NCBI GenBank assembly: GCA_017465945.1 | Contig: JAFTVD010000001.1 | Coordinates: 1 to 41,603 of the forward strand | Direction of reading: 5' to 3' | Source: Alphaproteobacteria bacterium | Lineage (GTDB): Bacteria; Pseudomonadota; Alphaproteobacteria; RF32; CAG-239 | DNA: 41,603 nucleotides | Shown here: positions 15,639-23,342 of the stretch, in pieces | Layout: each line of letters starts with the position of its first letter | Numbering within the stretch: position 1 is the stretch's first letter | Made by a program: the position numbers and the translations under genes | Notes under the pieces: generated by a model | What the model was told of the DNA's origin: nothing | Database searches by the model: none | Seen by the model: the letters and a program-made list of their open reading frames with translations, nothing else

Positions 15639-16436
15639 TTGAAAATTTTATACTGTGGTGATTTAGTTGGACGTGCCGGCAGAAATGCTATCATCAAACA
15701 CATAAAAGACATAAGACAAAACTATCAATTAGATGCTGTAATTGTTAATGCAGAAAATTCAGCACACGGCTTTGGTTTAAGCCCCTCTATTGCAAATGAT
15801 TTACTAAATTCCGGAGTTGATTTTTTAACCACCGGCAACCACATATGGCAACAACGTGATATTTATCCATTTCTTGATAATTCTAGTCAAATCGTTCGCC
15901 CTCTTAATTATCCAAACTCTTTACCTGGAAAAGGTTTTCAAATTATAGAAATTAATGGCAAAAAACTTCTTATCATCCAAGTATTAGGACGCTTATTTAT
16001 GCCTCCTATTGGTAGCATAACAGAACCCATAGATGACATACTAAAATACTATACTTTAGGTAAAAACATAGATGCAATACTTGTTGATATTCACGCAGAA
16101 GCAACATCCGAAAAATTAGCACTTGGATATTACCTAGATGGTAAAGTAAGCGCAGTATGTGGCACGCATACACATGTTCCGACCTCCGATGCAAGAATTT
16201 TACCACAAAAGACAGGCTATATAACAGATGTTGGTATGTGTGGCGATTTTGAATCAATCCTTGGATTTGAAAAAGAAACCCCTATTGAAAGACTTGCCGA
16301 AAAACATACTATACAAAACAGATTAATCCCAGCAAATGGCAAAGAACTAACCATATGGGGCGTTATTATAGAAACAGATTCAACTGGAAAATGTATCAAT
16401 ATCCAACAACTAAAAGAAGTATTTCCAAATAACTAA
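15639..16436 (+). CDS. ymdB: YmdB-type metallophosphoesterase (TIGR00282 family)
   Basis: Dinuclear-metal phosphodiesterase; the Bacillus relative cleaves cyclic nucleotides and affects biofilm choice. Metal-site motifs appear in order: ILYCGDLVGRAGRN (about 3-16), VIVNAENSAHGFG (about 35-47), FLTTGNHIWQ (about 62-71), ILVDIHAEATSEK (about 146-158), VCGTHTHVPTSDARIL (about 174-189) and TDVGMCG. The 265 aa match the family. The start is TTG (15639-15641), supported by AAAAAGGA 8 nt upstream. In many Alphaproteobacteria a 5-formyl-THF cyclo-ligase gene lies between 6S RNA and this gene; here it is absent. Confidence 0.9.
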   Translation: MKILYCGDLVGRAGRNAIIKHIKDIRQNYQLDAVIVNAENSAHGFGLSPSIANDLLNSGVDFLTTGNHIWQQRDIYPFLDNSSQIVRPLNYPNSLPGKGFQIIEINGKKLLIIQVLGRLFMPPIGSITEPIDDILKYYTLGKNIDAILVDIHAEATSEKLALGYYLDGKVSAVCGTHTHVPTSDARILPQKTGYITDVGMCGDFESILGFEKETPIERLAEKHTIQNRLIPANGKELTIWGVIIETDSTGKCINIQQLKEVFPNN

Positions 16437-16447
16437 AGGAACCATTT

Positions 16448-16948
16448 ATGACTCAAAATATCATTTTTATCACACATGAAGATACATCTTTGTTAAATAA
16501 TTTAACTGAAGAATGCTATATTTTGGATACATCACTAAATGATGATTTTTGTACTCAATTCATAAACAAAGCAACATCTTCTGATAAAATAGTGCTATTT
16601 TATGGCAAAAACGCTATAAACAAAACAAAATACTATAACGCAAATGGTATACTAATAGATTTAGGCTCAACACCAACAAAAGATGATTTCTTATCATTAA
16701 AAAAAGAACTAGGGAAAAACTCTATCATCGGATTAATCAGCCGTAACCGTCGCCACGAAGCAATGTTAAATTCAGAACTAGAACCAGACTTTATAGTATT
16801 CAAAGCTTGGCAAGATGGGATTGAAAATACCAAAGAGCTCTTATCTTGGTATAATGATTTTTTCATAATTCAATCAGCTGTTTTATTAATGGATAAAGAA
16901 ATTGATACAAATACCATAAATGCCGATTTTATAATTAAACCTATCTAA
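16448..16948 (+). CDS. Possible degenerate ThiE-like (TMP-TENI) protein
   Basis: The 166-aa protein is cytoplasmic. Its layout resembles a shortened thiamine-phosphate-synthase barrel: a strand IVLFYGKNA, the segment YYNANGILIDL (about 63-73, compare A-D-G-V-H-L), IIGLISRNRRHEAMLNSELE (about 93-112, compare G-x-S-x-H-x2-E-A) and PDFIVFKAW (about 113-121, compare D-Y-I-x-F-G-P). The usual phosphate-binding Gly-rich end is not evident, so catalytic activity is doubtful. This family call is tentative. AAAGGA lies 7 nt before the ATG and ymdB ends 11 nt upstream, so the two are probably co-transcribed. Its 3' end overlaps the convergent ankyrin gene by 8 bp. Confidence 0.5.
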   Translation: MTQNIIFITHEDTSLLNNLTEECYILDTSLNDDFCTQFINKATSSDKIVLFYGKNAINKTKYYNANGILIDLGSTPTKDDFLSLKKELGKNSIIGLISRNRRHEAMLNSELEPDFIVFKAWQDGIENTKELLSWYNDFFIIQSAVLLMDKEIDTNTINADFIIKPI

Positions 16949-17540
16949 AAAAACGATTTGATATTATATTAAATACATTTCCCCCATTATTTGCTTTACG
17001 TTTTTTAATAGCATCATCTAAAGTTTTTTTAGTTGTAACACTTCCAATTTCTCTTATATCTTCTGTTACAATAGCCCCTTTTTCAACCAATAATTCAATC
17101 ATCCAAGTACTTCCCCACAATACTGCCATATAAATAGGTGTTCTATTTTTATTATCAACAGTATTGACATCAGCACCAACATCTAACAATGCTTCCATTC
17201 TTTTTTTATTTTGATATAAAGAAGCTTGCATTAACGGAGAAATGCCTTCACTATTTTTACAATTAACATCCGCTCCCTTTTTTACTAAAAATTTTAACAC
17301 ATCTAAATCTTCAACTTCATGCAATATATGAGTATCATTTAGTGTCCATATTGTAAGTTCTGCTCCATATTTAATCAACAAATCAGCAACATCAACACTT
17401 TTAGCAAACATAATAGGAGTCCTACTTTTTTCATCAACAGCATTCACATCACATCTTAATCTTAAAATGTAATCGACTTTTTTCTTATTATCTTCTTTAA
17501 CCGCCTTAAATAAAGACTGCTCTAATTTATAATTACTCAT
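16941..17540 (-). CDS. Ankyrin-repeat protein, 199 aa
   Basis: A cytoplasmic ankyrin array without signal or membrane segment. Repeats are visible as SRTPIMFAKSVDVADLLIKY (about 39-58), a divergent copy ending LKFLVKKGADVNCKN (about 80-94), EGISPLMQASLYQ then LLDVGADVNTVD (about 96-130), and NRTPIYMAVLWG then LLVEKGAIV (about 132-155). A short basic tail follows. Its start ATG overlaps the stop of the upstream ankyrin gene (ATGA), so the two are translationally coupled and probably work together. The binding partner is unknown. Confidence 0.85.
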   Translation of the reverse strand: MSNYKLEQSLFKAVKEDNKKKVDYILRLRCDVNAVDEKSRTPIMFAKSVDVADLLIKYGAELTIWTLNDTHILHEVEDLDVLKFLVKKGADVNCKNSEGISPLMQASLYQNKKRMEALLDVGADVNTVDNKNRTPIYMAVLWGSTWMIELLVEKGAIVTEDIREIGSVTTKKTLDDAIKKRKANNGGNVFNIISNRFFR

Positions 17541-18235
17541 AATTGCCTACTAAAAAAATTATATTTCCTATTACCTATAATTTTAACATTATTATTCTTT
17601 TTTAAATCTCTTTCTTTAATTGCCTCAATAACAACTTTTTTAGTTTCTTCATTGCAAGGATATTCAAGTAACCCTAAACCAGTACGCAAATCTGTAACAT
17701 CAATATTGGCCCCTCTTAATATAAGTTCTCTTGCATACTCTTTTCTATTTTGGTCTACTGCATAAAACAAAGCAGTCCACCCTACACCATTTTTAGCCTC
17801 AATATCCATTTTACTATCAAGCATAAGATTAAACATTTCTTTTTTATCAAGAAAAATTGCATACATTAAAGATGAAAAACCACTCTTTTCAATACCGGCA
17901 TTAGGATTAGCACCTTTTTCCAATAAAACTTTTGCTTTTTCATATTTATTATAAAATACCGCATCTGTTAAAGGTGTAAACTCATATCCTCCTAATTGAT
18001 TAATATTTGCCCCAGCATCAATCATTCTTGTCAAAAGCGGTATATCATCTATTGCAGTAACTAATGGCTTATGTATCCCATCAACTTTTACAAATAAATC
18101 AAAATCAACTCTAGCTCCAAGCCTTAAAAGATAATCAGCCTTTTTTAATTTTATCTTTTCATCTACTTTAGTATCTTCAACCAATTTAACCAATTGATTA
18201 ATAAGGTGTTGAACTTGTACTTCTGACTTTGCCAT
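17537..18235 (-). CDS. Ankyrin-repeat protein, 232 aa
   Basis: The first gene of a two-gene ankyrin operon. An N-terminal helical segment of about 35 residues (VQHLINQLVKLVEDTKVDEK) precedes repeats ending DAGANINQLGG (about 83-93), EKGANPNAGIEK (about 117-128), DSKMDIEAKNG (about 150-160) and LRGANIDVTDL (about 182-192), with FTPLTDAV, FSSLMYAI and WTALFYAV starts. There is no signal peptide. AAAGGAAAC gives a good ribosome site. A promoter with TTGACA lies 30-58 nt upstream, overlapped by an inverted repeat. It and the 16941 gene may have arisen by duplication. Confidence 0.85.
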   Translation of the reverse strand: MAKSEVQVQHLINQLVKLVEDTKVDEKIKLKKADYLLRLGARVDFDLFVKVDGIHKPLVTAIDDIPLLTRMIDAGANINQLGGYEFTPLTDAVFYNKYEKAKVLLEKGANPNAGIEKSGFSSLMYAIFLDKKEMFNLMLDSKMDIEAKNGVGWTALFYAVDQNRKEYARELILRGANIDVTDLRTGLGLLEYPCNEETKKVVIEAIKERDLKKNNNVKIIGNRKYNFFSRQL

Positions 18236-18257
18236 TTTATGTTTCCTTTCTTATTGT

Positions 18258-18293
18258 TTGACAAATATTTATCATATTTTATATTTTTGTCAA
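18258..18293 (-). promoter_or_regulatory. Promoter of the ankyrin gene pair, with inverted repeat
   Basis: On the minus strand, perfect -35 TTGACA (18288-18293), 16-nt spacer and weak -10 TAAATA (18266-18271). An 8-bp inverted repeat, TTGACAAA (18258-18265) and TTTGTCAA (18286-18293), overlaps the -35 and flanks the -10, and could be an operator. Confidence 0.5.
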
Positions 18294-18309
18294 CAATAAA
18301 TTCAAACAA

Positions 18310-18337
18310 AAAAAAGCGGTAACATTTCGTCACCGCT
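18310..18337 (-). terminator. Intrinsic terminator of rplQ
   Basis: On the minus strand, AGCGGTGAC (18329-18337) pairs with GTTACCGCT (18315-18323, one G-U) around a 5-nt loop and is followed by a T-run. Confidence 0.88.
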
Positions 18338-18363
18338 CTTAATACTATTAATACACAATCAAA

Positions 18364-18810
18364 TTATGCAGCAGTTTCTGAACTAGCCTCAGCTTCTAAA
18401 GCTGCTTTTTCAGCTTTAACACGTTCAATATCTTTTGCACCTTTAGCATTAACATCTCTATCAACTAATTCGATAATTGCCATAGGAGCACAGTCACCAT
18501 AACGGAAACCTGCTTTAAGAACACGTGTATAACCACCATTACGTTCTTTATAACGTTCAGCTAAAACAGAAAATAGTTTAGAAACAACTTCTTTATCTCT
18601 TAAGAAAGACAAAGCCAAACGACGAGAATTCAAATCACCTTTTTTAGCATAAGTAATCATGCTATCAGCAAAAGTTCTTAATTCTTTAGCTCTTGGCAAA
18701 GTAATAGTAATTTGTTCGTGTGTTAATAAAGCATTTGTTAAGTTAGCAAACAAAGCTCTTCTTTGGCTTTTTGGCATATTAAAACGTCTATGTGCGTCAC
18801 CGTGTCTCAT
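18364..18810 (-). CDS. rplQ: 50S ribosomal protein L17
   Basis: L17 is a large-subunit protein that binds 23S rRNA near the tunnel exit. The conserved N-terminal half is clear: MRHGDAHRRFNMPKSQRRAL, then FANLTNALLTHEQITITLPR and AKELRTFADSMITYAKKGD. The conserved GGYTRVLKAGFRYGDCAPMA (about 92-111) and IELVDRD follow. The C-terminal roughly 30 residues are an Ala/Glu/Lys-rich extension. AGAAAGGA is the ribosome site. In most bacteria rplQ follows rpoA; here it stands alone, with an unrelated gene upstream and its own terminator. A GC-rich hairpin lies in its leader. Confidence 0.95.
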   Translation of the reverse strand: MRHGDAHRRFNMPKSQRRALFANLTNALLTHEQITITLPRAKELRTFADSMITYAKKGDLNSRRLALSFLRDKEVVSKLFSVLAERYKERNGGYTRVLKAGFRYGDCAPMAIIELVDRDVNAKGAKDIERVKAEKAALEAEASSETAA

Positions 18811-18836
18811 TTTAAGTTCCTTTCTACTATTCTGTT

Positions 18837-18853
18837 GCTTCGGGACCCGAAGC
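18837..18853 (-). promoter_or_regulatory. Hairpin in the rplQ 5' leader
   Basis: A 7-bp perfect GC-rich inverted repeat, GCTTCGG-GTC-CCGAAGC, lies about 27 nt upstream of the rplQ ATG, just before the ribosome site. It stands out in an AT-rich leader and has no T-run. It could be a regulatory leader element or an RNA-processing or stability hairpin. Confidence 0.45.
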
Positions 18854-18981
18854 GGATAAAAACCAACGTTTGCACCACCTTCATGAATACAAACACCAAA
18901 TAGAAATCATCGATTCCTATCATTCAAGCAAGGCTTTTACACTATTTTATTTTAAATTTCAAGGATTTTCTTTAATTTAAA

Positions 18982-20823
18982 TTATCTTTCAAATTTTTTA
19001 GAATTAAGATATATTGACATTTCAGAAGGCTCTACTCTACTTTTTTGACATTGATTAGCTTGAAAACTCTGTTCTACATCACTATTTTCATTACTACTTT
19101 CATTTACAGTATTGCTATTTGTATTACTAGTCTCATTTGTATTAGACGAATTTGCACTTCTTTCATCAACTTGCCTATCAAAACGATTAGATTTATCTTC
19201 ATTATTCTCTTGTAACCGAGTAGCAGTATACGGATCATAAAACATTTTTTCTTCTCCATTTTCAACTATTCTAGCACCAACTCTAACATCTTCCGCAATT
19301 TTCATTCGATTACCATCTATATCAGGATATACGCTAACATAAGCATCTCCATTTAATCCACACCCAATACCAACACCAAACGAATTCCCATCTACCTTAA
19401 CACTTAAACCACCATCTATAGCATCAATAGAGACATTTTTTCCCTCTAAATTAATTTCTTCACCTGCATTATACAATTTATATCCTAAAATATCACCTTC
19501 CTTATTTTGCACCAACTCAATACCATGTTTCTTGCCATTAACATACGTTGTTGTTACAATATTTCCATTTTCATCATCCTCTCTATTAATAGCAACACTA
19601 TCAACTATTTTTGCTTCCTGAAAACTACCATTCGCAGCATTATAAGAAAAATATATTCTTTCTGTAGTAACTTTTTCATCAGCTTTATATAAAATATCAT
19701 CATCCCTCCTGCCTTTAACAGTTGTTGTTTTTTCTATAATATTTCCATTTTCATTATCATATCCACTATAAGAATCTTCAATAACATATATATTCCTATT
19801 CAAACCAGATAATGGATAGCTAGATTTTTCTTCTTGATTTAGCACTTCATTTTGATTTCGTTCTTCATCATGACTTTGTGTTTCACTTTTTCCATTTTGA
19901 AATCTAAGTTCATCAATCCATTGCATTGAGCTCGCCATTTCTTCCGCATTTACTTGTTCTTTACCCTCATCTACAACAACTCTTTTGGTAACAATTCCAT
20001 TATTATTTTCATAACTAATAGTTTCCGATATTACTTGTATATTACCATTTTCATCTTTTTTTGCAACAATATGATCATGTTCACTACCAGATTCTGGACT
20101 ATAATCTATAAAATCCCTACTTTCTACTCTTGTTACTTCGCCATTTTCCATATCTACTTCAAATTCTCCACCCTTTTTTGCCAATTCGTATTCTTCTTCT
20201 GTTGGATAATCTTTCTTTGTTTGTTCGCTTAACTCCTCCTTATATTCTTTATCAACCCCTTTAATTTTACCACTAAACCTACCATTTTCATCAACTCTAC
20301 CTTCTGCAGATATCTCCATATGTACATCACTATCAGAAACAAAAGTTGCTCTAACATCATCTCCATCTCGTTCTATATCAATTACTTTAACTTCATTACC
20401 ATTTTCATCAACCTCAATAACTTCCACATTATTTTCATCAATATAAACATTCCCACCTTCTACATTTAAAGATGCAGTCGTTCTATTTGTATTCTTATCA
20501 GTATTAATAACCAAATTATCACCATCATCATCTGAAACAATCATAGAGCTTCGATCATCTCCATCATAAACCTGCATTGTTTCACCATTTTCCCCAGTAA
20601 TAGTCATCTTCAAACTATTATCTTTAGTATTTTGAATTGTAACTTCTTGATTATTTAATCTATATTGAAACTGCTCATTATCATACTTCATCGTTTCTTT
20701 AACAGTTTTCAAATCTTCCATGCTATAACTAGCAAGCACCTCATAAACCCTTTTATTCATATCAGGGTACTGAGCCTTAATCTCTGCAATTAATTTTTTC
20801 TTATCTTCGCTAATATCTGTCAT
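18982..20823 (-). CDS. Large acidic Asp/Glu/Asn-rich protein, 613 aa, unknown
   Basis: I do not recognise a family. After a short helical N-terminus (KKLIAEIKAQYPDMNKRVYE) most of the chain alternates polar and aliphatic residues with many D-E-N-G-N turns (VDENGNEVKV, KDENGNIQVI, DENGNIVTTTYVNGKKHG), which suggests a repetitive beta-rich or MORN-like structure. The region 300-345 is rich in Glu and Gln. The last 70 residues are Asn/Ser-rich and probably disordered, ending in a basic tail. There is no signal peptide. GGGAG lies about 10 nt before the ATG and a perfect consensus promoter lies just upstream, so expression may be high. It is monocistronic. Confidence 0.75.
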   Translation of the reverse strand: MTDISEDKKKLIAEIKAQYPDMNKRVYEVLASYSMEDLKTVKETMKYDNEQFQYRLNNQEVTIQNTKDNSLKMTITGENGETMQVYDGDDRSSMIVSDDDGDNLVINTDKNTNRTTASLNVEGGNVYIDENNVEVIEVDENGNEVKVIDIERDGDDVRATFVSDSDVHMEISAEGRVDENGRFSGKIKGVDKEYKEELSEQTKKDYPTEEEYELAKKGGEFEVDMENGEVTRVESRDFIDYSPESGSEHDHIVAKKDENGNIQVISETISYENNNGIVTKRVVVDEGKEQVNAEEMASSMQWIDELRFQNGKSETQSHDEERNQNEVLNQEEKSSYPLSGLNRNIYVIEDSYSGYDNENGNIIEKTTTVKGRRDDDILYKADEKVTTERIYFSYNAANGSFQEAKIVDSVAINREDDENGNIVTTTYVNGKKHGIELVQNKEGDILGYKLYNAGEEINLEGKNVSIDAIDGGLSVKVDGNSFGVGIGCGLNGDAYVSVYPDIDGNRMKIAEDVRVGARIVENGEEKMFYDPYTATRLQENNEDKSNRFDRQVDERSANSSNTNETSNTNSNTVNESSNENSDVEQSFQANQCQKSRVEPSEMSIYLNSKKFER

Positions 20824-20849
20824 AACAATAATCTCCCATCAATAGGCAA

Positions 20850-20878
20850 ATTATATCACAAAAATATACAACTGTCAA
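20850..20878 (-). promoter_or_regulatory. Consensus sigma-70 promoter of the acidic protein gene
   Basis: On the minus strand, perfect TTGACA (20873-20878), 17-nt spacer and perfect TATAAT (20850-20855), 27 nt before the ATG. It is the best promoter match in the window. Confidence 0.85.
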
Positions 20879-20923
20879 ACATATTAACCTAAAAAAACGA
20901 AAACAAAATACAACAAATTATAC

Positions 20924-20970
20924 TCGTCATCCCTCGTTTTGTTTGAAACAAAACGTCAAGGGATCTACGA
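20924..20970. repeat. Palindromic intergenic element 1
   Basis: A 10-bp perfect palindrome, CGTTTTGTTT (20935-20944) and AAACAAAACG (20946-20955), is nested in CCCT/AGGG (20931-20934, 20959-20962) and TCGT/ACGA (20924-20927, 20967-20970). The TCGTCATCCC...GGGATC frame resembles dispersed palindromes found between genes in other Proteobacteria. Only one copy is in this window. Confidence 0.5.
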
Positions 20971-21013
20971 ATTAAAAAAGCATACATAAGGGAGCTTTTA
21001 AGCAATCATGATA

Positions 21014-21078
21014 GGTATTATATCAAGCCCCATTTAAAACCGAAAGCCGAAGGCTTTGCAATGGCTTGATAGAATGCC
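21014..21078. repeat. Palindromic intergenic element 2, 3' of trhP
   Basis: A 16-bp near-perfect stem (21014-21029 with 21063-21078, two non-matching positions), containing TATCAAGCC/GGCTTGATA, encloses an inner hairpin AAAGCC-GAA-GGCTTT. It starts 4 nt past the trhP stop on the minus strand. There is no T-run, so it could stabilise or end the transcript, or be a dispersed element. Confidence 0.5.
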
Positions 21079-21082
21079 TCCC

Positions 21083-22477
21083 CTACTTACCACATAGAGT
21101 TGCCCATTCCTCTTGTTTATGCTCATACATTTCTTTGTTAACACCATTTAGACCTTGAAACTTACGAGCTACAACATAACAAGGAAGTAATTTTTTAATT
21201 TCATTAATATCCCTATCCCAAGATTCTGGACGAATACGAATTTTCTTACCTTGACCAGCAGAAACTTTTTCTGTTATTTCACCTGTTTCAGCATCTTCAA
21301 ATTTATCAAATTTTATTTTAAGATTATCAAGTCCACCCGGTATTAAAAATTCAATTTCTTCACCTTTTGCCACATAGTTTCTAAGCTCAAAAATAGCATC
21401 ATCTCCGTCCCATTTAACAATACTTCCAGCAAAAAGCCATTCACCAAGAGTTCTAGTATATTCATAATTTTGACTAATATTCGTTAACTTACCATCATGA
21501 AATCCTAAGCAATACCCTCTATTTTGAAGACTCATAATCTCACTCATATATTTTTTATAATCCCAAGTTTCAGGATTTGAATACCAGTCATCTATTGCTT
21601 TTCTATAAACTCTAGCAACAACTCCGGCATAATATTCTGTTTTATTACGTCCTTCAACTTTAAGTGAATCCATACCAATACGGAGCAAATCATCTAGTCT
21701 TGGCATCATACACATATCTTTAGAATTTAATAAATAGCTACCATGCTCATCTTCAACCACTTCATAAAGTTCACCTGGTCTAAAATCTTCTTCTAAAAGA
21801 TATTCAAAATTATCTTTATTTGTATCATCAATTACAAGTTCTCTAACACTACCATCTTTCATCTTAACATGAAGCTTATAATGCCATCTACAACAATGCG
21901 CACATTTACCACGATTAGCACTTCTATCTGCCATAAAGTTAGATATTAGACATCTACCCGAATAAGACATACACATAGCACCATGCATAAAACACTCTAG
22001 CTCAACATCTGGACATTCACGTCTAATTTCTTCCATTTCACTAAACGTAACTTCACGCCCCAAAACACAAAGTTTTGCCCCCATAGATTGCCAAAACTTA
22101 ACAGTTTGAGAAGAGCAAATATTTGCTTGAGTTGATACAAACCTATTTAATTCAGGTGCATGTTCTTTAAGATAATAAAACACACCAGGGTCTGCCATTA
22201 ACACACCATCTGGTTTTAATCGTCTCAAAGTTTCAACAAATTGAGGTAATTTTTTACCCTCTTCATTATGAATATAAAGATTTAATGTTAAATAAATTTT
22301 CTTACCAGCTTCATGAACAATTCTAATTCCCTCTTCTAATTCTTCTAATGAGAATTTAGATTGTGTTCTTAAACTCATATCAGGAGTACCTGCATATACA
22401 GCATCTGCTCCATATAAAAGAGCTGTTTTTAATTTAACCAATGAGCCAGCAGGCAATAATAGTTCGGCTTTTTTCAT
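21083..22477 (-). CDS. trhP: U32-family tRNA U34 hydroxylase (TrhP/YegQ-like)
   Basis: Peptidase U32 family protein; characterised members of this length help make 5-hydroxyuridine at tRNA position 34. The start KAELLLPAGSLVKLKTALLY, GADAVYAGTPDMSLR (about 22-36), VSTQANICSSQTVKFWQSMG (about 109-128) and the U32 signature ELECFMHGAMCMSYSGRCLI (about 154-173) are clear. The Cys-rich GKCAHCCRW that follows suits an iron-sulfur site. The C-terminal part (about 385-464) is a small beta domain. The frame extends 7 codons upstream, but AAGGAAAAG before ATG 22475-22477 decides the start, 10 nt after the upstream DUF3108-like gene on the same strand. Confidence 0.85.
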   Translation of the reverse strand: MKKAELLLPAGSLVKLKTALLYGADAVYAGTPDMSLRTQSKFSLEELEEGIRIVHEAGKKIYLTLNLYIHNEEGKKLPQFVETLRRLKPDGVLMADPGVFYYLKEHAPELNRFVSTQANICSSQTVKFWQSMGAKLCVLGREVTFSEMEEIRRECPDVELECFMHGAMCMSYSGRCLISNFMADRSANRGKCAHCCRWHYKLHVKMKDGSVRELVIDDTNKDNFEYLLEEDFRPGELYEVVEDEHGSYLLNSKDMCMMPRLDDLLRIGMDSLKVEGRNKTEYYAGVVARVYRKAIDDWYSNPETWDYKKYMSEIMSLQNRGYCLGFHDGKLTNISQNYEYTRTLGEWLFAGSIVKWDGDDAIFELRNYVAKGEEIEFLIPGGLDNLKIKFDKFEDAETGEITEKVSAGQGKKIRIRPESWDRDINEIKKLLPCYVVARKFQGLNGVNKEMYEHKQEEWATLCGK

Positions 22478-22487
22478 ATTCTTTTCC

Positions 22488-23264
22488 TTATTTAACATCC
22501 AAATTACTTGGCATTACTTTTAACTCACCTAATGGTGTAGAGTCAATCTTTATTTCATAAATCAGTGGTAGTCCCGTTGTTTTATCTACCCCCAACCAAA
22601 GATTTATTGGCTTATCTGCACTAACATCCCACAAAATATTATCATTATTTTCTTTTAAATTTTTTATAAAAATTGAACATTTATAAGCATTATCATTCTT
22701 TTTCAGAAAATCAAACCAACGATTCTCAACTCCTTTATCTTCAGCTATAACTCTATAATGTTTTTTACCATCATAAATTTCCCTTGTTAATTGGCAACTT
22801 CTATTTTTACTAAATTTTTTTATTAATTCCGCAAAAACTGTTTGTAAATCAGAAGCATCCGCAGAATTAGGCACATCTTTTATCAAAACTTCACTTTTTT
22901 TCTCATCTTTTGTAGATATTCTTTTATACGCAATCCCATTATCGTTATAAAAAATCTTTTTTGTTCTAATATGATTGCGAGATTTAGTCTTTGTCATATA
23001 AATAATAGGCTTTACCCCTTTTTTTAATTTTATACCTCTTGCCTCATATACCCCATTAAACGGATATAACGTCTTAAAAAAATTAGCCGTTTTAACATCT
23101 GCATTAATTACATATTTATCATCAAATTCAACATAAGAAAAGTCAACTTCTGCTGCATCAAAAACTCCGATTTCAACTTGTAAATTTTGCTTTATTTCTT
23201 TACCACACACATTTTGAGCAAAAAAACAAAAACTAATTAATATTAAAAGTCCAATTTTTCTCAA
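22488..23264 (-). CDS. Exported DUF3108-like protein
   Basis: The 258-aa protein has a signal peptide (IGLLILISFCFFAQNVCG) and then a beta-rich domain. The general pattern of a DUF3108 periplasmic protein is present: YVINADVKTANFFKTLYPFN, GVKPIIYMTKTKSRN, a Lys/Asp-rich middle, ADASDLQTVFAELIK, then YDGKKHYRVIA and a C-terminal LWLGVDKTTGLPLIYEIK. The family call is tentative. The start is TTG (23262-23264), with AAAGG about 8 nt upstream. It precedes trhP by 10 nt and is probably co-transcribed with it from the promoter at 23304-23331, divergent from ddl. Function is unknown; relatives are often linked to envelope processes. Confidence 0.65.
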   Translation of the reverse strand: MRKIGLLILISFCFFAQNVCGKEIKQNLQVEIGVFDAAEVDFSYVEFDDKYVINADVKTANFFKTLYPFNGVYEARGIKLKKGVKPIIYMTKTKSRNHIRTKKIFYNDNGIAYKRISTKDEKKSEVLIKDVPNSADASDLQTVFAELIKKFSKNRSCQLTREIYDGKKHYRVIAEDKGVENRWFDFLKKNDNAYKCSIFIKNLKENNDNILWDVSADKPINLWLGVDKTTGLPLIYEIKIDSTPLGELKVMPSNLDVK

Positions 23265-23303
23265 AACTTTAACCTTTCTTAAGTTTTATCTTTTAAAATC
23301 ATA

Positions 23304-23331
23304 ACTATAACTAACACAATATAAAATACAA
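23304..23331 (-). promoter_or_regulatory. Promoter of the DUF3108-like/trhP pair
   Basis: On the minus strand TTGTAT (23326-23331), 16-nt spacer and TATAGT (23304-23309), about 40 nt before the TTG start. It shares the 78-nt intergenic region with the divergent ddl gene. Confidence 0.5.
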
Positions 23332-23342
23332 GAGGTTAAATA

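Noticed and set aside
19507..20232. Plus-strand ORFs opposite the acidic protein gene
   Set aside because: They are hydrophobic mirror translations of Asp/Glu/Asn codons, which is expected on the antisense strand of this composition.
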